From Sacculina carcini (taxonomy: Eukaryota; Arthropoda; Thecostraca; Sacculinidae): a DNA stretch of 64,000 nucleotides. Each line of letters starts with the position of its first letter. Position 1 is the stretch's first letter. The position numbers and the translations under genes are program-made. Below are positions 11,351 through 21,963 of the stretch, piece after piece. A model generated the notes under the pieces. It made no database searches and was not told where the DNA came from. It saw only the letters and a program-made list of their open reading frames with translations. Location: assembly GCA_916048095.2 (NCBI GenBank), contig OU696579.1, positions 8,937,663-9,001,662 on the forward strand. The letters run 5' to 3'.

Positions 11351-12400
11351 TCAATACTGTGTGCAAAATGTGCTCTTTTATAGTAGTATGGACACTTACA
11401 AATTTAAATAAAAACCATTCGAAAAAAGGTGTACTTTCTCGAGGCTCAGCAGCGTAGCGCCGGCCATTATCGTGTTTAATTATGGATAAATTATTAATTA
11501 GTTTTTACTCAATTAATTCGTTTTTATTAATATGCTCTGTTAACGCAATTTCAGTTAACGTATCGTCTCCACGAACGCAGAGCTCAAGATATCAGCTGTA
11601 CTATATTAGGATACGTGGAAGTATCAAAGATTGTGACGGTGCGTTTTTTCATGCTTCTTTTTTGCGAAAAATGACGTCGGATAGTAGAAACATTTACATA
11701 AACATCAGCGTACGCATTAACGTGAGTAATTTCTTGCAAAAATACGCGAAAATCGCTGGTTTTAGCCGGCAATTAGCTCTGAGATGACACAAAACATTTT
11801 TTCGCCTATTGGTTGCTAGACATCTGGTATTATTGTGAGTTAGTGTAGGTTTGATGTGAGGTGAGTTAAATGAATATTACGTGAATAACATTCAATATTG
11901 GGCTTCTAACTGCCAAGGACTACTAAATACAAGACGTGCACTACCGATGTCTGAATCAGCGAGCGGAGGCCAGTACAGTTCGCGATGTAGGCAGATTTAG
12001 TGAGAATTTTGCCGCTCTTCATTGAACAGAGGTGTTGTATCTAGCTCGGCACGTGCAAACGCTCTATGATTGGTCGAGGAAAGCATTGTCAATTGTCAAT
12101 TGTACATACATTTGTCGTATTTATAACGATAATTGTGTATTTTTCATGTTTGTCGAGTATATAACGATGTGTTACAATCAGGGTTTGAAAAAACCGGGTT
12201 TTTCCAAAAAAACAAACACCATATTTTTTTTAGAAAAAAACAAAAAAACCTATGATTTTTTGTTTTTGTTTGTTTTTTACACATTGCACACACAAATCAA
12301 AAAAAGGATTTTACCATGCTATTTAGTATATAGTTCAACATATTTTAGTACCACTTACCAAGAGTTTTGTAAATACCATAAATGCTATATTTATCCGACA
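11351..12400. other. Intergenic, AT-rich
   Basis: No supported gene. Poly-A/T clusters near 12185-12300 make a spurious frame of 207 codons (12032-12655). Confidence 0.45.
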
Positions 12401-12505
12401 GGCTCTAATAATCCGGCAGGCTCTAATAATCCGGCAGGCTCTAATAATCCGGCACCCTCAGGTATGGGTTTAAAAATAATCCGGCTGGCTCAAATAATCC
12501 GGCAT
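12398..12505. repeat. Short tandem repeat, 18-bp unit
   Basis: About three direct copies of CAGGCTCTAATAATCCGG at 12399-12455, then two diverged copies ending near 12505. Confidence 0.75.
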
Positions 12506-14164
12506 TCTTGGAAAGGCTTATTGAAACTGCAACCACGATTCAGTTATAGTTCAGCAACGGTTATATACCGACACTCATTAATCAAAGCAGAAACCATCGT
12601 CTTCACCAGCGACTGCACCAAACTACCTCGTGCCATTTCACTGCCAGCATCGTGAACAGTGTACACGTCAGAACGCCATCGTTGCACGCCATCGTTGCAA
12701 GGCGCCTTGCCGTTTTGACGACACACGCCACGCGCTCGCGCTTGCAGTCAATCCTCCCGCCCTATACGCCGTCACTCCGCTTACAGAACAAACCAGGGTT
12801 GGCGGACTTGAATCAAATTGATTTAAATCATGATTTAAATCAATTTTTTTTAAATCAATTTTAAATTTAATTCATTTTACAAATATGGTGCGGTTTTACT
12901 AAGTGATACCTTACCGGGGGTGGCATATTCAAATCAGGCTGGTCTAAATGGTTTAAATCAACCAATGTTTTGGTTGATTGTTACCAATTTGTTATCAGTG
13001 CCACAAATCAAACAATGTTAGTGGATAGTTCAGAATCTACATTAGTGCTGTTCACCGGATTGTACATGTATGTCAAATCTGAAGAAAAAAAATCCATTTG
13101 CATATTTTTCAAAAGGTACGTAATTCTTTTACACATATCACTTGATGGCTTCACATAATTAATTCATTTAAATGTGTCAGTCAAATTGCAGAAAAGTTTC
13201 CTTCTTGATATAAATTTTAGTATTTATAACATTCGCTAATAGCTTGGTGCAATGCTTAATCGCATTGGTAAAGTAAAAGCTCAACACTAAATTATGCACA
13301 TTTTATTCAAAACATAAAAAAACATCATGACAAATGTGGACAAGACACGTCATTTTGTGTGGAGTTTGCGTATCCTAATTCATATCTCCCACCATGTACG
13401 ATTTTCTGCAAAAATACCAGCCCATATCAGCAGCTATAGAGAGATCCCCATCCCAATGTTAAACAAATTACTTACCAGACAGGATTTTTTCTTGGATAGT
13501 CCAAATAACCATCCATCTAGCATTAGACCTCTACAAATTTGACTTTTTTCATCAAACTTATGCAAACTGATATTATTCCCATTCTCCAAAGTCTAAATGA
13601 ACTAAATATGCCAGTTACATTGATATTGGACCTTGGCTATGCCTGCCTCAAGAGCCATGTAGTTTTGCTGTTGACATTCTTCAAAAATGCTGCAAAATTC
13701 GGGATATCATGTCATTGTTTTCATTGTAGCTTCCCAGAGGTTTATGCTATAGCACTGAAAGTGGTACCAAATGAAAGCAAATACAATTTTCTTGCATATT
13801 GTGTCAAACAAATGAAGACCTGTGTAAATTTTAACTAATTTTAATGCACAAACACATATTTTGTATGTTTGGAAAGGATGACATTATATTATACATAACT
13901 TTATCTCAAAAATGGTACTCTATAGTCTATACAGCTTTAAGATAATTACACAATGTGACTATAAAGATGGTTACACAACGTAATTGCAAGTTATGACAGT
14001 ACAATGATATGCAAATTTATCTCACTACAGGTAAAGACAACTGTGATACATGTGTACAATTATGTCTGTCTTGAGATGGGACACTGTAAAAATCAACGTG
14101 GTAGTATAATAGCACTGCACTGACACAAATGTCGTGTAAGAAACTGCCAGATAGTATGTCACTA
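12506..14164. other. AT-rich region, probably decayed transposon
   Basis: A cluster of ATTTAAATCA/TGATTTAAAT palindromes lies at 12815-12870, and GGTTTAAATCAACCA at 12951-12965. Such tracts often flank old DNA transposons. The region precedes, on the plus-strand map, the transposon-protein relic at 14165-14345 and may be its 3' portion. No intact coding frame. Confidence 0.35.
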
Positions 14165-14345
14165 ATACATGTATTGTGACTTGCTCAATATGGCTTTGTT
14201 GAAACTGCCAAATTTGTTCCTGTTGTACTCCACAACTTGTAGTAGACAGTTTCTCTGCTCTGCATCAGTTGTGATCTGAGTCGCGAAGTCACTCATCAGT
14301 TTCACACCTCTCTCAGCCACATCATTGGTCACTTTCACTCACCTC
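14165..14345 (-). pseudogene. C-terminal relic of a transposon-associated protein
   Basis: On the minus strand one frame reads NDVAERGVKLMSDFATQITT, then DAEQRNCLLQVVEYNR and KFGSFNKAILSK, before a stop. I remember an NDCAERxVKLxxDF...T.DEEQRQ..LQ.VE..R pattern at the C terminus of a multi-copy transposon-linked protein family in invertebrates. Only about 55 residues are present and no start or upstream domain is visible, so this is a fragment. Confidence 0.5.
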
Positions 14346-14507
14346 ACAAACTTATGTGCATTCCTTTAGCTAATGCGTGCGTTGTGATCTGTTGTGTGCG
14401 AGCTGTATGTGTGCTGTTCAGAGCTTCAAGGGCGCTTTGCTGTGCGATTTGTGTGGTGCTTGTGGTTCTTTTTGTCTCTACATCTTCTACATTAACGTAA
14501 ACACTGA

Positions 14508-14746
14508 AACACTGAAGTTTCCAAACACTGAAGTTTCCAAACACTGAAGTTTCCAAACACTGAAGTTTCCAAACACTGAAGTTTCCAAACACTGAAGTTT
14601 CCAAACACTGAAGTTTCCAAACACTGAAGTTTCCAAACACTGCAGTTTCCAAACACTGAAGTTTCCAAACACTGAAGTTTCCAAACACTGAATTTTCCAA
14701 ACACTGAAGTTTCCAAACACTGAAGTTTCCAAACACTGAAGTTTCT
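14508..14746. repeat. 16-bp minisatellite, about 15 copies
   Basis: The unit CCAAACACTGAAGTTT repeats about fifteen times, with two single-base variants (GCAG at about 14642, AATT at about 14691). Sixteen is not a multiple of three and the minus strand has no stop codon in any frame. All three minus frames therefore stay open and encode the same 16-residue cycle in different phase. The resulting frames of 74-130 codons are repeat artefacts unless expression is shown. Confidence 0.9.
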
Positions 14747-15040
14747 TATTATTTTTTAATTAAGTCCTTGATGGTGAGTGGACTTTTTGTATGCATCAAT
14801 GACTGGATAGGAGGATGGAGAGGGACGGGAGAGTCACGCCATGTGTTGAATAGTGCATATTGATGCGGTCGGGCGCAATTGGGAAAGCGAGACTCAGTGT
14901 GTACTTGTGGTTTGTCAGTTGTCATGAATTCCAGTGTTGTGGTGCACAACGGAAATCGCACGTCATGTTTGGTGTGAATCAGCGTAGTAGCTATTGTTCT
15001 ACCCTTTTGATTGTGCTCAGTCAAATGAGGTTCAATTGCT

Positions 15041-16372
15041 TTAAATTTCCCCCCCTACACTAAGATCACTCGAAGTGCCTCCATTCATGTTTCCTCCATC
15101 CACCCAATTAGCCATCCATTCTTCAATGCTGTTGTCGATGCAGTCTTCGATGTCCACATTTTCTATCGTTGACATTTCCGAGCTCATTTCAATGTTTGTG
15201 ATATAATCAGTGTTGAATTTCGCTCCTTTCTTTGCTTCATTTGACTGATCGTTTTTGTGAATGATGTCGACGGTGCTGTTCTGAGCGAAAGCATTGTGGT
15301 TAACACATTTTGTTGGCCTGATGGTCCTTCCACCAGAGATATCCGGCACGTTTACTACAAACACATTGGGCATCCTCGCATCTCCGCCATTATTTTCCAC
15401 TTGAACTTCGTGATGTTCGGAACTGCGTTGACGATGTGTAATTGGCAATTGCTCATTTTCATTGTTCTTCTGGATTTCATCCACCTTATTACCGCATGTA
15501 ATCGCATTAAATATAGCCGAGTATTCATTCCTCAACAATCTATTAGACAAACCGAACACCCATCCATCCAATATATAGAAGACCATGGTCATTTTTAGGC
15601 TCACATGTTTCAGCACTACAGGTACTTGAATGACGAAATGGTCAATTATGATAACAATACAGCTGGGCAGAATGAAGAGCAAGGCTATAATTGTTCCCCG
15701 AATAACCCCACGGTAATTTATCATAGTATTCTTGTTTTCCGATACTCCCATCAACCTTCGCTGCTTGTGGATTTCATTGGAATGTTTGGCTGCCTTGTCA
15801 GACACATTCATATTGAGGACAATCACGTTCATGTTAATGATCAGAATTATACCGTAAGTGAGACTTATAAGCCAGGCGGGAACGAGAACTACTATTAAAC
15901 AGTTTCCGTCGAATTTCTCCCATTCTCCGAAGTTCCATAGAAGAGCGTAGTGTATCAGCCAGTACAGCACGGCTGTTATCCACGGGCTTGCCAGCAGCAT
16001 GAAGTGGTTGAACGACGTCATTACCTGGTAGTATCGCAGACCATGCTGGACCGACACGTATCTCTCAACGTTGAGAGCCAAAAGACACGCACTGGAACAC
16101 ACAGCGAGCGAGAAGACGGAAGTCATAGTCATGGTGCAGGTAATGCGGGTCCCTTGAAAGTCCAGATTGTTGAGAAATATGTTGAATGCAACAACTGCAA
16201 GCAGCAGAGATTCGGCAGTTGCCATGTTGGCCAATGTTTGAAACATGATCTTGCACCGCAGTCGACGTCGAAGCAAAATTAATAGTGCCGGCACAGCCGA
16301 CAGCAAAAGACCTGCCAAACTTAACGGTATGGCTGTATGAAGCTGAACATTGTCTTGATCTTTCTCAGCCAT
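15041..16372 (-). CDS. Orphan rhodopsin-like (class A) G protein-coupled receptor, intronless
   Basis: A single open frame of 443 aa starting at MAEKDQDNVQ; an in-frame ATG 31 codons upstream is possible but would put a hydrophobic stretch first. Seven hydrophobic helices are visible. Helix 3 follows a cysteine (RITCTM) and ends in ERY (about residues 103-105), the class A D/ERY switch. Helix 4 carries a tryptophan (SPWITAVLYW). A cysteine in loop 2 (GNCLIVV) could pair with that of helix 3. Helix 6 has a proline (FILPSC). Helix 7 ends in SNRLLRNEY instead of NPxxY. The long cytoplasmic tail is acidic near its end (DIEDC, EEW). The ligand cannot be told. Similar intronless receptors are often lineage-expanded in invertebrates. 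Confidence 0.78.
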   Translation of the reverse strand: MAEKDQDNVQLHTAIPLSLAGLLLSAVPALLILLRRRLRCKIMFQTLANMATAESLLLAVVAFNIFLNNLDFQGTRITCTMTMTSVFSLAVCSSACLLALNVERYVSVQHGLRYYQVMTSFNHFMLLASPWITAVLYWLIHYALLWNFGEWEKFDGNCLIVVLVPAWLISLTYGIILIINMNVIVLNMNVSDKAAKHSNEIHKQRRLMGVSENKNTMINYRGVIRGTIIALLFILPSCIVIIIDHFVIQVPVVLKHVSLKMTMVFYILDGWVFGLSNRLLRNEYSAIFNAITCGNKVDEIQKNNENEQLPITHRQRSSEHHEVQVENNGGDARMPNVFVVNVPDISGGRTIRPTKCVNHNAFAQNSTVDIIHKNDQSNEAKKGAKFNTDYITNIEMSSEMSTIENVDIEDCIDNSIEEWMANWVDGGNMNGGTSSDLSVGGEI

Positions 16373-16469
16373 TTGAAGTGAATGCAACCGAAGAGGTCGT
16401 TTTTGGGCGACACCACTGTAACACTGTACAACACCACTGTACAACAACACCACACACACAAGCACTTCT

Positions 16470-17058
16470 TAAGACCATATATTCCATATTATCTTATATG
16501 AGTTGGCTTTATAACTTGTAGTTGTTGCGGTTAGGTAGCCACAGAATTACACAAGTTAACAATGTGAGTACTTTGGACCGACTGTGTTTGACACAAGAGG
16601 ACGAAACCAACAGGTTACATGTACAGATAATCAGATTGGGCCGATCGACTTCTGTTAGAAAGACGTGTGCCCTTCCAAATAAACTAACTAACATACAGAC
16701 AAACATACATTGGTCAAACACACACACATGATCCAACAACACACGCAGTCACAGACAAACACGACACACAGACAGACAAACGAAAAAGCGTCCAGCTAGA
16801 GGTGTAATTCCACGTGGTGCTCCACATAGTTGGAGCCTTGTGTGTTCAACAGCTGTGCTCACTATTCAATGAAGAAATAGCATTTGAAATATTCGACATG
16901 TATCAAGTGCGGAATTTTTATTGCAAAGGGGACAATATCATTGTCTATGGATATTTGTGATCAACGTGCGGCAGTAAAACTCAGCTGATCAAGATAGTGA
17001 ATGTGCCATCATGAGTGTTAGAGAAAAATGTCATTATTTGTGTGAGTTCCATTTGAAT
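16470..17058. other. 5' flank of the receptor gene; no gene
   Basis: Nothing coding is supported. It contains CACACA-rich sequence around 16720-16770 and presumably the receptor promoter, though I see no diagnostic element. Confidence 0.4.
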
Positions 17059-17059
17059 T

Positions 17060-18163
17060 ACAACAACAACAATAACAACATGTATTTGATATAGCGCACT
17101 TTCGAGGGCAAAGGCGCGAGCAGGAGCAGGGTAATAAAGTGTAGACACAGAGCGGTATGGGGACAAAAATATGGAGCACAAATCGACAGAAAGTACATGG
17201 GTGCTAGCAAAACTGAATACATACAGACACACAGACACATGCACACGAACACATACACACGCACATACACATACACATGCATACACATATACATATATGA
17301 ATAGTGTAATGTAATAGATAATACAATGGAAATAGAGAAAATATATAATGGGAGTAGAGAAAAGAAAGCAAAGTGAAAATTAAAAATATAATAAAAAGCA
17401 TGGGATATATAAGAATAAAAATAAATACTAGATGGCCGTTGGCTAGCGAGTAGCTCTTCCGCCCTTGGACAGGTTATATTTTTAGTCCTGCTGGGTGTCT
17501 AGCCACCCTCCTCACTGCTGGGAACCAGAGGGGGAGCCGGTTTAGTCGCCGACCACTCGACTATGAGACTGGTTTTACTGGACTACACAGTACCAGTAGC
17601 AGGAACTCTCCTGACCAGACAATTCACCAGACCGAAGTGAGTCAACCAGCCAAACACAGTAATTCACAATGAGGAAAAAGAGTTTGAAGATAACGGAAAC
17701 AGATTACAGGGTAGGTTAGATCAAGCAGATTCAAGTAGGTGTTTGTGCAAGGCGACAGAGAAAGACTTGATAGACGTTTTTTCAAGGATGTATGAGGGAA
17801 GCGAGTTATATATACGAGGAGCATAAAATGTAAAAGATTTGGCCGACCAGGGAGATAAATTGATAGCGGGAGGACTAACTAAAGGCTTACGATGGCGACT
17901 ATCAGAGCGAACGCTGGGTATGAGAAGAGAACGAAGATACTGTAGCGGAGGCGTGTACGGTGACGACAAGCCTGTCACCAGATGGCGCTGGAATAGCGCA
18001 ATGAGTGTGTATATTGTTTTATTGCTTCTAGTCACTCATTTCTTGTCGTAATTGCGTATTGCTGTGATTTTCCGTGTTGCTCATCTATGTCATACATTCA
18101 GTACTGCCCTTTATCTTATCAGCGCCAATGTCTTCGTGTTATTGTTTGTATAACGTGTATTGT
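17060..18163 (-). mobile_element. L2/CR1-like LINE, 3' fragment (family B, copy 1)
   Basis: On the minus strand the end of a reverse-transcriptase ORF (about 104 codons, 17721-18035) reads SPWSAKSFTFYAPRIYNSLP and closes with HKHLLESA. It is homologous to the C terminus of the LINE at 18223-19885. A 3' UTR with TG-rich tracts follows and ends GTGCGCTATATCAAATACAT plus a (TTG)n-type tail at about 17060-17080. A GCGCTATAxAAAT-like terminus is typical of L2-clade LINEs. The copy is 5'-truncated. From 17202 onward it forms the left arm of a large inverted duplication. Confidence 0.8.
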
Positions 18164-18222
18164 CCATTTTAGTGGTTGTGGGCGCTAATTATCCTTTCAG
18201 TGTACAGACTAAAATGGACAAT

Positions 18223-19885
18223 ATTTTTTTTTATTTTTATTTTTTTTTTTTGTTATTTTTTTATTAACGTTTATTTGTATAGCGCACATTAAAACACACG
18301 CGCGAAAAGAGAAATCTTGGTGCAAAAATATAAACAAATATGTAAGACACGCCGCTTAGGGAAAACAAACATGCGGACAATACACACACCCACAAGCACA
18401 CACACTCACACAAACACACACACACACACACACACGCACACAAACATGCTCATGCACACACACCGCCAAATTGAAACATGGCAGTAAGAAAGAGCATAAA
18501 AAACAACAAGAAAACTTCTAGTAAATATATCACGCGAGACGGGTACGGTATGACAGCTCAGAGCGAAGCGTAAGGAGTAAGAGAGTGAGAGTCATGATCA
18601 AAAGATTTATCAAAGAGATGATTGCGCAGAGAAGAGGAAAACGATGATAAGGATGTGGAGGAGATAACATGGGAGGGAAGAGAGTTGTACAACCGTGGAG
18701 CATAGAAAGGGAAGGATTTACTAGACCAGGTAGATTCATTGAGGGCTCGTGGACAAGATAAAGGAAGAGGATGACGGGAAAGAAAGTTATTAGAGAGTGT
18801 AAGAAGCTGCGAGAGGTATGTAGGTTGCCGAGGGTCATGCAAAAGTTTATAAACAAGACAGCAAATTTTAAAGTGGATGCGAGGGATGATCGGAAGCCAT
18901 CGAAGATTGTAGAGATAGGGTGAGGTATGACGAAAGTGGGAAGGAGAAAACACGAAACGACAAGATTTATTAATGACATGTTGCAGGATTTTCAGAGAGG
19001 AGCGAGGTACATGGAAATATAAAGAATTGCAGTAGTTGATTCTTGAAAAGATGAAACAATGAATCAGTTTAATAGCTGAGGGACGGTCGAGAAAAGGGCG
19101 GATAGGATATAGCGAACGTAGAATGAGATGACAAGTGCGAGCAACAGCAGAAATATTTGCAGAAAAAGAAAGTGAGGAATCAAGAATGACTCCGAGATCG
19201 CGAACACTTTGAGATAGGGGTAAAGGGAGCAGCGGAGGTGTTAAGCGAGGAGGATGTAGAATGAAGAATTCTGATTTGGAAGTGTTAAGAAGGAGACTGC
19301 GAGAGGCACACCAGGAAGAAATATCAGAGATAATGTCTGATAAGAACGAAGCATGGGGGAAGGGAAGAGGAATAATTATTTGTATATCGTCTGCGTAGAC
19401 GTGGAACTGGACAGAATAGCGATGGAGAATAGGACATAGAGAAGACATGTACAGATTGAAGAGAAGCGGGGCTAGAATAGAACCTTGTGGCACACCGGAA
19501 AGTAGAGGAGTTTGCTTAGAAGTAGTGGAATTGAATTGCACCGAGTAGGAACGATCAGTGAGATAAGAATGTAGAAGAGAGAGCGCTGAAGAGGACACAC
19601 CAAGAAAGGAGAGATCTCTGATTAAAATTGAATGGTCAACTAAGTCAAAGGCTGCTGACAGATCAAGGAGGATAAGCAGAGCAGATTTACCGAATGAAAA
19701 ATGAGAAAAAACAGTAGTAGTAACGGAGGTTAGGACAGATTCAGTAGAGTGAGCAGACTTGAAACCCGATTGGAAGGGGTCAAGGGATTTGTTGATGAAT
19801 GGCGCAAGTTGAGAATACATAGCAGACTCGAGGAGTTTAGAGGGAAAGTTGAGTAGAGAAATAGGACGGTAACTGCTACATGCCA
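18223..19885 (-). mobile_element. L2/CR1-like LINE, 5'-truncated, reverse transcriptase ORF open (family A)
   Basis: A 442-codon minus-strand frame (18558-19886) covers much of a non-LTR reverse transcriptase. It has the fingers motif SYRPISLLN, the catalytic LSAAFDLVDH block, SGVPQGSILAPLLF and the YADD active site (FHVYADDIQI). The thumb and C-terminal region ends YNSLPSHV. The endonuclease domain and the start of the RT are missing. The 3' end shows GTGCGCTATACAAATAAACG followed by an A-rich tail (minus strand). The frame is open, so the insertion is young, but it is not autonomous. It sits exactly in the loop of the palindrome; CAATA occurs at both ends and could be the target duplication. 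Confidence 0.88.
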
Positions 19886-20844
19886 ATACACGTTATACAA
19901 ACAATAACACGAAGACATTGGCGCTGATAAGATAAAGGGCAGTACTGAATGTATGACATAGATGAGCAACACGGAAAATCACAGCAATACGCAATTACGA
20001 CAAGAAATGAGTGACTAGAAACAATAAAACAATATACACACTCATTGCGCTATTCCAGCGCCATCTGGTGACAGGCTTGTCGTCACCGTACACGCCTCCG
20101 CTACAGTATCTTCGTTCTCTTCTCATACCCAGCGTTGGCTCTGATAGTCGCCATCGTAAGCCTTTAGTTAGTCCTCCCGCTATCAATTTATCTCCCTGGT
20201 CGGCCAAATCTTTTACATTTTATGCTCCTCGTATATATAACTCGCTTCCCTCATACATCCTTGAAAAAACGTCTATCAAGTCTTTCTCTGTCGCCTTGCA
20301 CAAACACCTACTTGAATCTGCTTGATCTAACCTACCCTGTAATCTGTTTCCGTTATCTTCAAACTCTTTTTCCTCATTGTGAATTACTGTGTTTGGCTGG
20401 TTGACTCACTTCGGTCTGGTAAATTGTCTGGTCAGGAGAATTCCTGCTACTGGTACTGTATAGTCCAGTAAAACCAGTCTCATAGTCGAGTGGTCGGCGA
20501 CTAAACCGGCTCCCCCTCTGGTTCCCAGCAGTGAGGAGGGTGGCTAGACACCCAGCAGGACTAAAAATATAACCTGTCCAAGGGCGGAAGAGCTACTCGC
20601 TAGCCAACGGCCATCTAGTATTTATTTTTATTCTTATATATCCCATGCTTTTTATTATATTTTTAATTTTCACTTTGCTTTCTTTTCTCTACTCCCATTA
20701 TATATTTTCTCTATTTCCATTGTATTATCTATTACATTACACTATTCATATATGTATATGTGTATGCATGTGTATGTGTATGTGCGTGTGTATGTGTTCG
20801 TGTGCATGTGTTTGTGTGTCTGTATGTATTCAGTTTTGCTAGCA
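19886..20844 (+). mobile_element. L2/CR1-like LINE, 3' fragment (family B, copy 2)
   Basis: Plus-strand mirror of the copy at 17202-18163. The RT C-terminal frame is at 20011-20325 with the same SPWSAKSFTFYAPRIYNSLP stretch. The 3' UTR stops abruptly at TGCTAGCA and the GCGCTATAT terminus is missing. A 3' fragment of the tRNA-derived SINE follows at once, so the outer breakpoint of the duplication lies here. Confidence 0.82.
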
Positions 20845-20846
20845 GT

Positions 20847-20985
20847 TTTCCGTTCTTGTGGCGCCATAGCGTGGAGAGGGTCGGTTCTGCGGTGGCAGCG
20901 AGCTGCACGGGGCACACCTGTGTGTGTTCATAAGCTACGGCTTCTTCCCGTGTAGCAGCTATCACTTAGGACTATAACCTTTAAC
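20847..20985 (+). mobile_element. SINE 3' fragment
   Basis: It matches the 3' half of the SINE at 7364-7705: GTGGCGCCATAGCGTGGAG, CGGTGGCAGCGAGCTGCAC, CTTCTTCCCGTGTAGCAGC, and an AACCTTTAACC tail. The tRNA-like head is absent. Confidence 0.85.
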
Positions 20986-21017
20986 CGTGTCCAGTGACAG
21001 GTGCTTTCCGTTTTCAA

Positions 21018-21310
21018 CCAGTCTTCTGACTGTAAGGTCATAGTGTGGAGAGCATGGCCAGTGGGATGACTGTAAGATCATAGTGTGGAGAGCATGGCCA
21101 GTGGGATGACTGTAAGATCATAGTGTGGAGAGCATGGCCAGTGGGATGACTGTAAGATCATAGTGTGGAGAGCATGGCCAGTGGGATGACTGTAAGATCA
21201 TAGTGTCGAGAGCATGGCCAGTGGGATGACTGTAAGATCATAGTGTCGAGAGCATGGCCAGTGGGATGACTGTAAGATCATAGTGTGGAGAGCATGGCCA
21301 GTGGGATGAC
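21018..21310. repeat. 40-bp minisatellite, about 7 copies
   Basis: The unit GACTGTAAGATCATAGTGTG plus GAGAGCATGGCCAGTGGGAT repeats about seven times. Two copies carry GTCGAG instead of GTGGAG. Confidence 0.92.
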
Positions 21311-21963
21311 AGATAATTGCACTTGTTATCACTTTTTCTCGCTGAGTTTGCATTTGCCTTCCCTTCTCTTCCTGTCATTTCTGGCTACTACCTGCGACCT
21401 TCAACCCTTCAACACGAAAATGTACAGATTAAATAAAAGCTTCAACACAATTCAAACTCCCAGAAGTTCGCTACTCCTCACACCACAAATTCTACAATCA
21501 AAATTACGCAACAAATACAAAAACAAAGATCAACACAATCAAAAAATGATTGGTGAAATATATTGAGAAAAAAATCAGTTTGCAAATAGTCTAGTGCTGA
21601 AAAGTTTGAGAAATGAGTGATAACGAACAAGACAACATTATCAATAATCACACTGACACGCCGAGACAAACAGCCTCACAATTACACGCACACACACAGA
21701 ACAGCAAACACCACAACAAAGCTACCATTAACATAAACATAGACACTTGAAAATACTCCCGTATATACACACGCACATACACACACACATCCGTATATGC
21801 ACACGGACATACACACACATCGGTACATACACGCACGCACACACACACACACACACGCATCCCTACATGCACACATACACACATATCCGTACATACACAC
21901 AAACACACACACACACACACACATCCGTACACACACACACACACACACACACAACTAGTTGGT
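21311..21963. repeat. 3' flank of BUB3 with CA-rich microsatellite
   Basis: The first part is AT-rich and non-coding. From about 21680 to 21955 it is CA-rich, with ACACATCCGTA(C/T)A units spaced by CA runs, and it abuts the BUB3 stop codon. Open frames across it are repeat-driven (C/V-rich or H/T-rich). Confidence 0.8.

Larger units (their letters stand above)
17202..20844. repeat. Large inverted duplication (palindrome) with a LINE in its loop
   Basis: The left arm (17202-18163) and right arm (19886-20844) are reverse complements of about 960 bp. I counted only about five mismatches by eye. The arms include both LINE family-B sequence and about 120 bp of adjoining DNA with no open frame. 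The pair therefore looks like one duplication event rather than two independent insertions. The 1.7-kb loop holds another LINE copy. Confidence 0.88.

Noticed and set aside
12032-12655. 207-codon plus-strand frame
   Set aside because: It crosses poly-A/T runs and an 18-bp tandem repeat, and the translation is low complexity.
14344-14736. Repeat protein encoded by the 16-bp array
   Set aside because: All three frames are equally open and there is no upstream gene structure; kept only as a curiosity.
15257-15598. Plus-strand frames opposite the GPCR (113, 97 and 110 codons)
   Set aside because: Antisense of a clear seven-helix coding frame.
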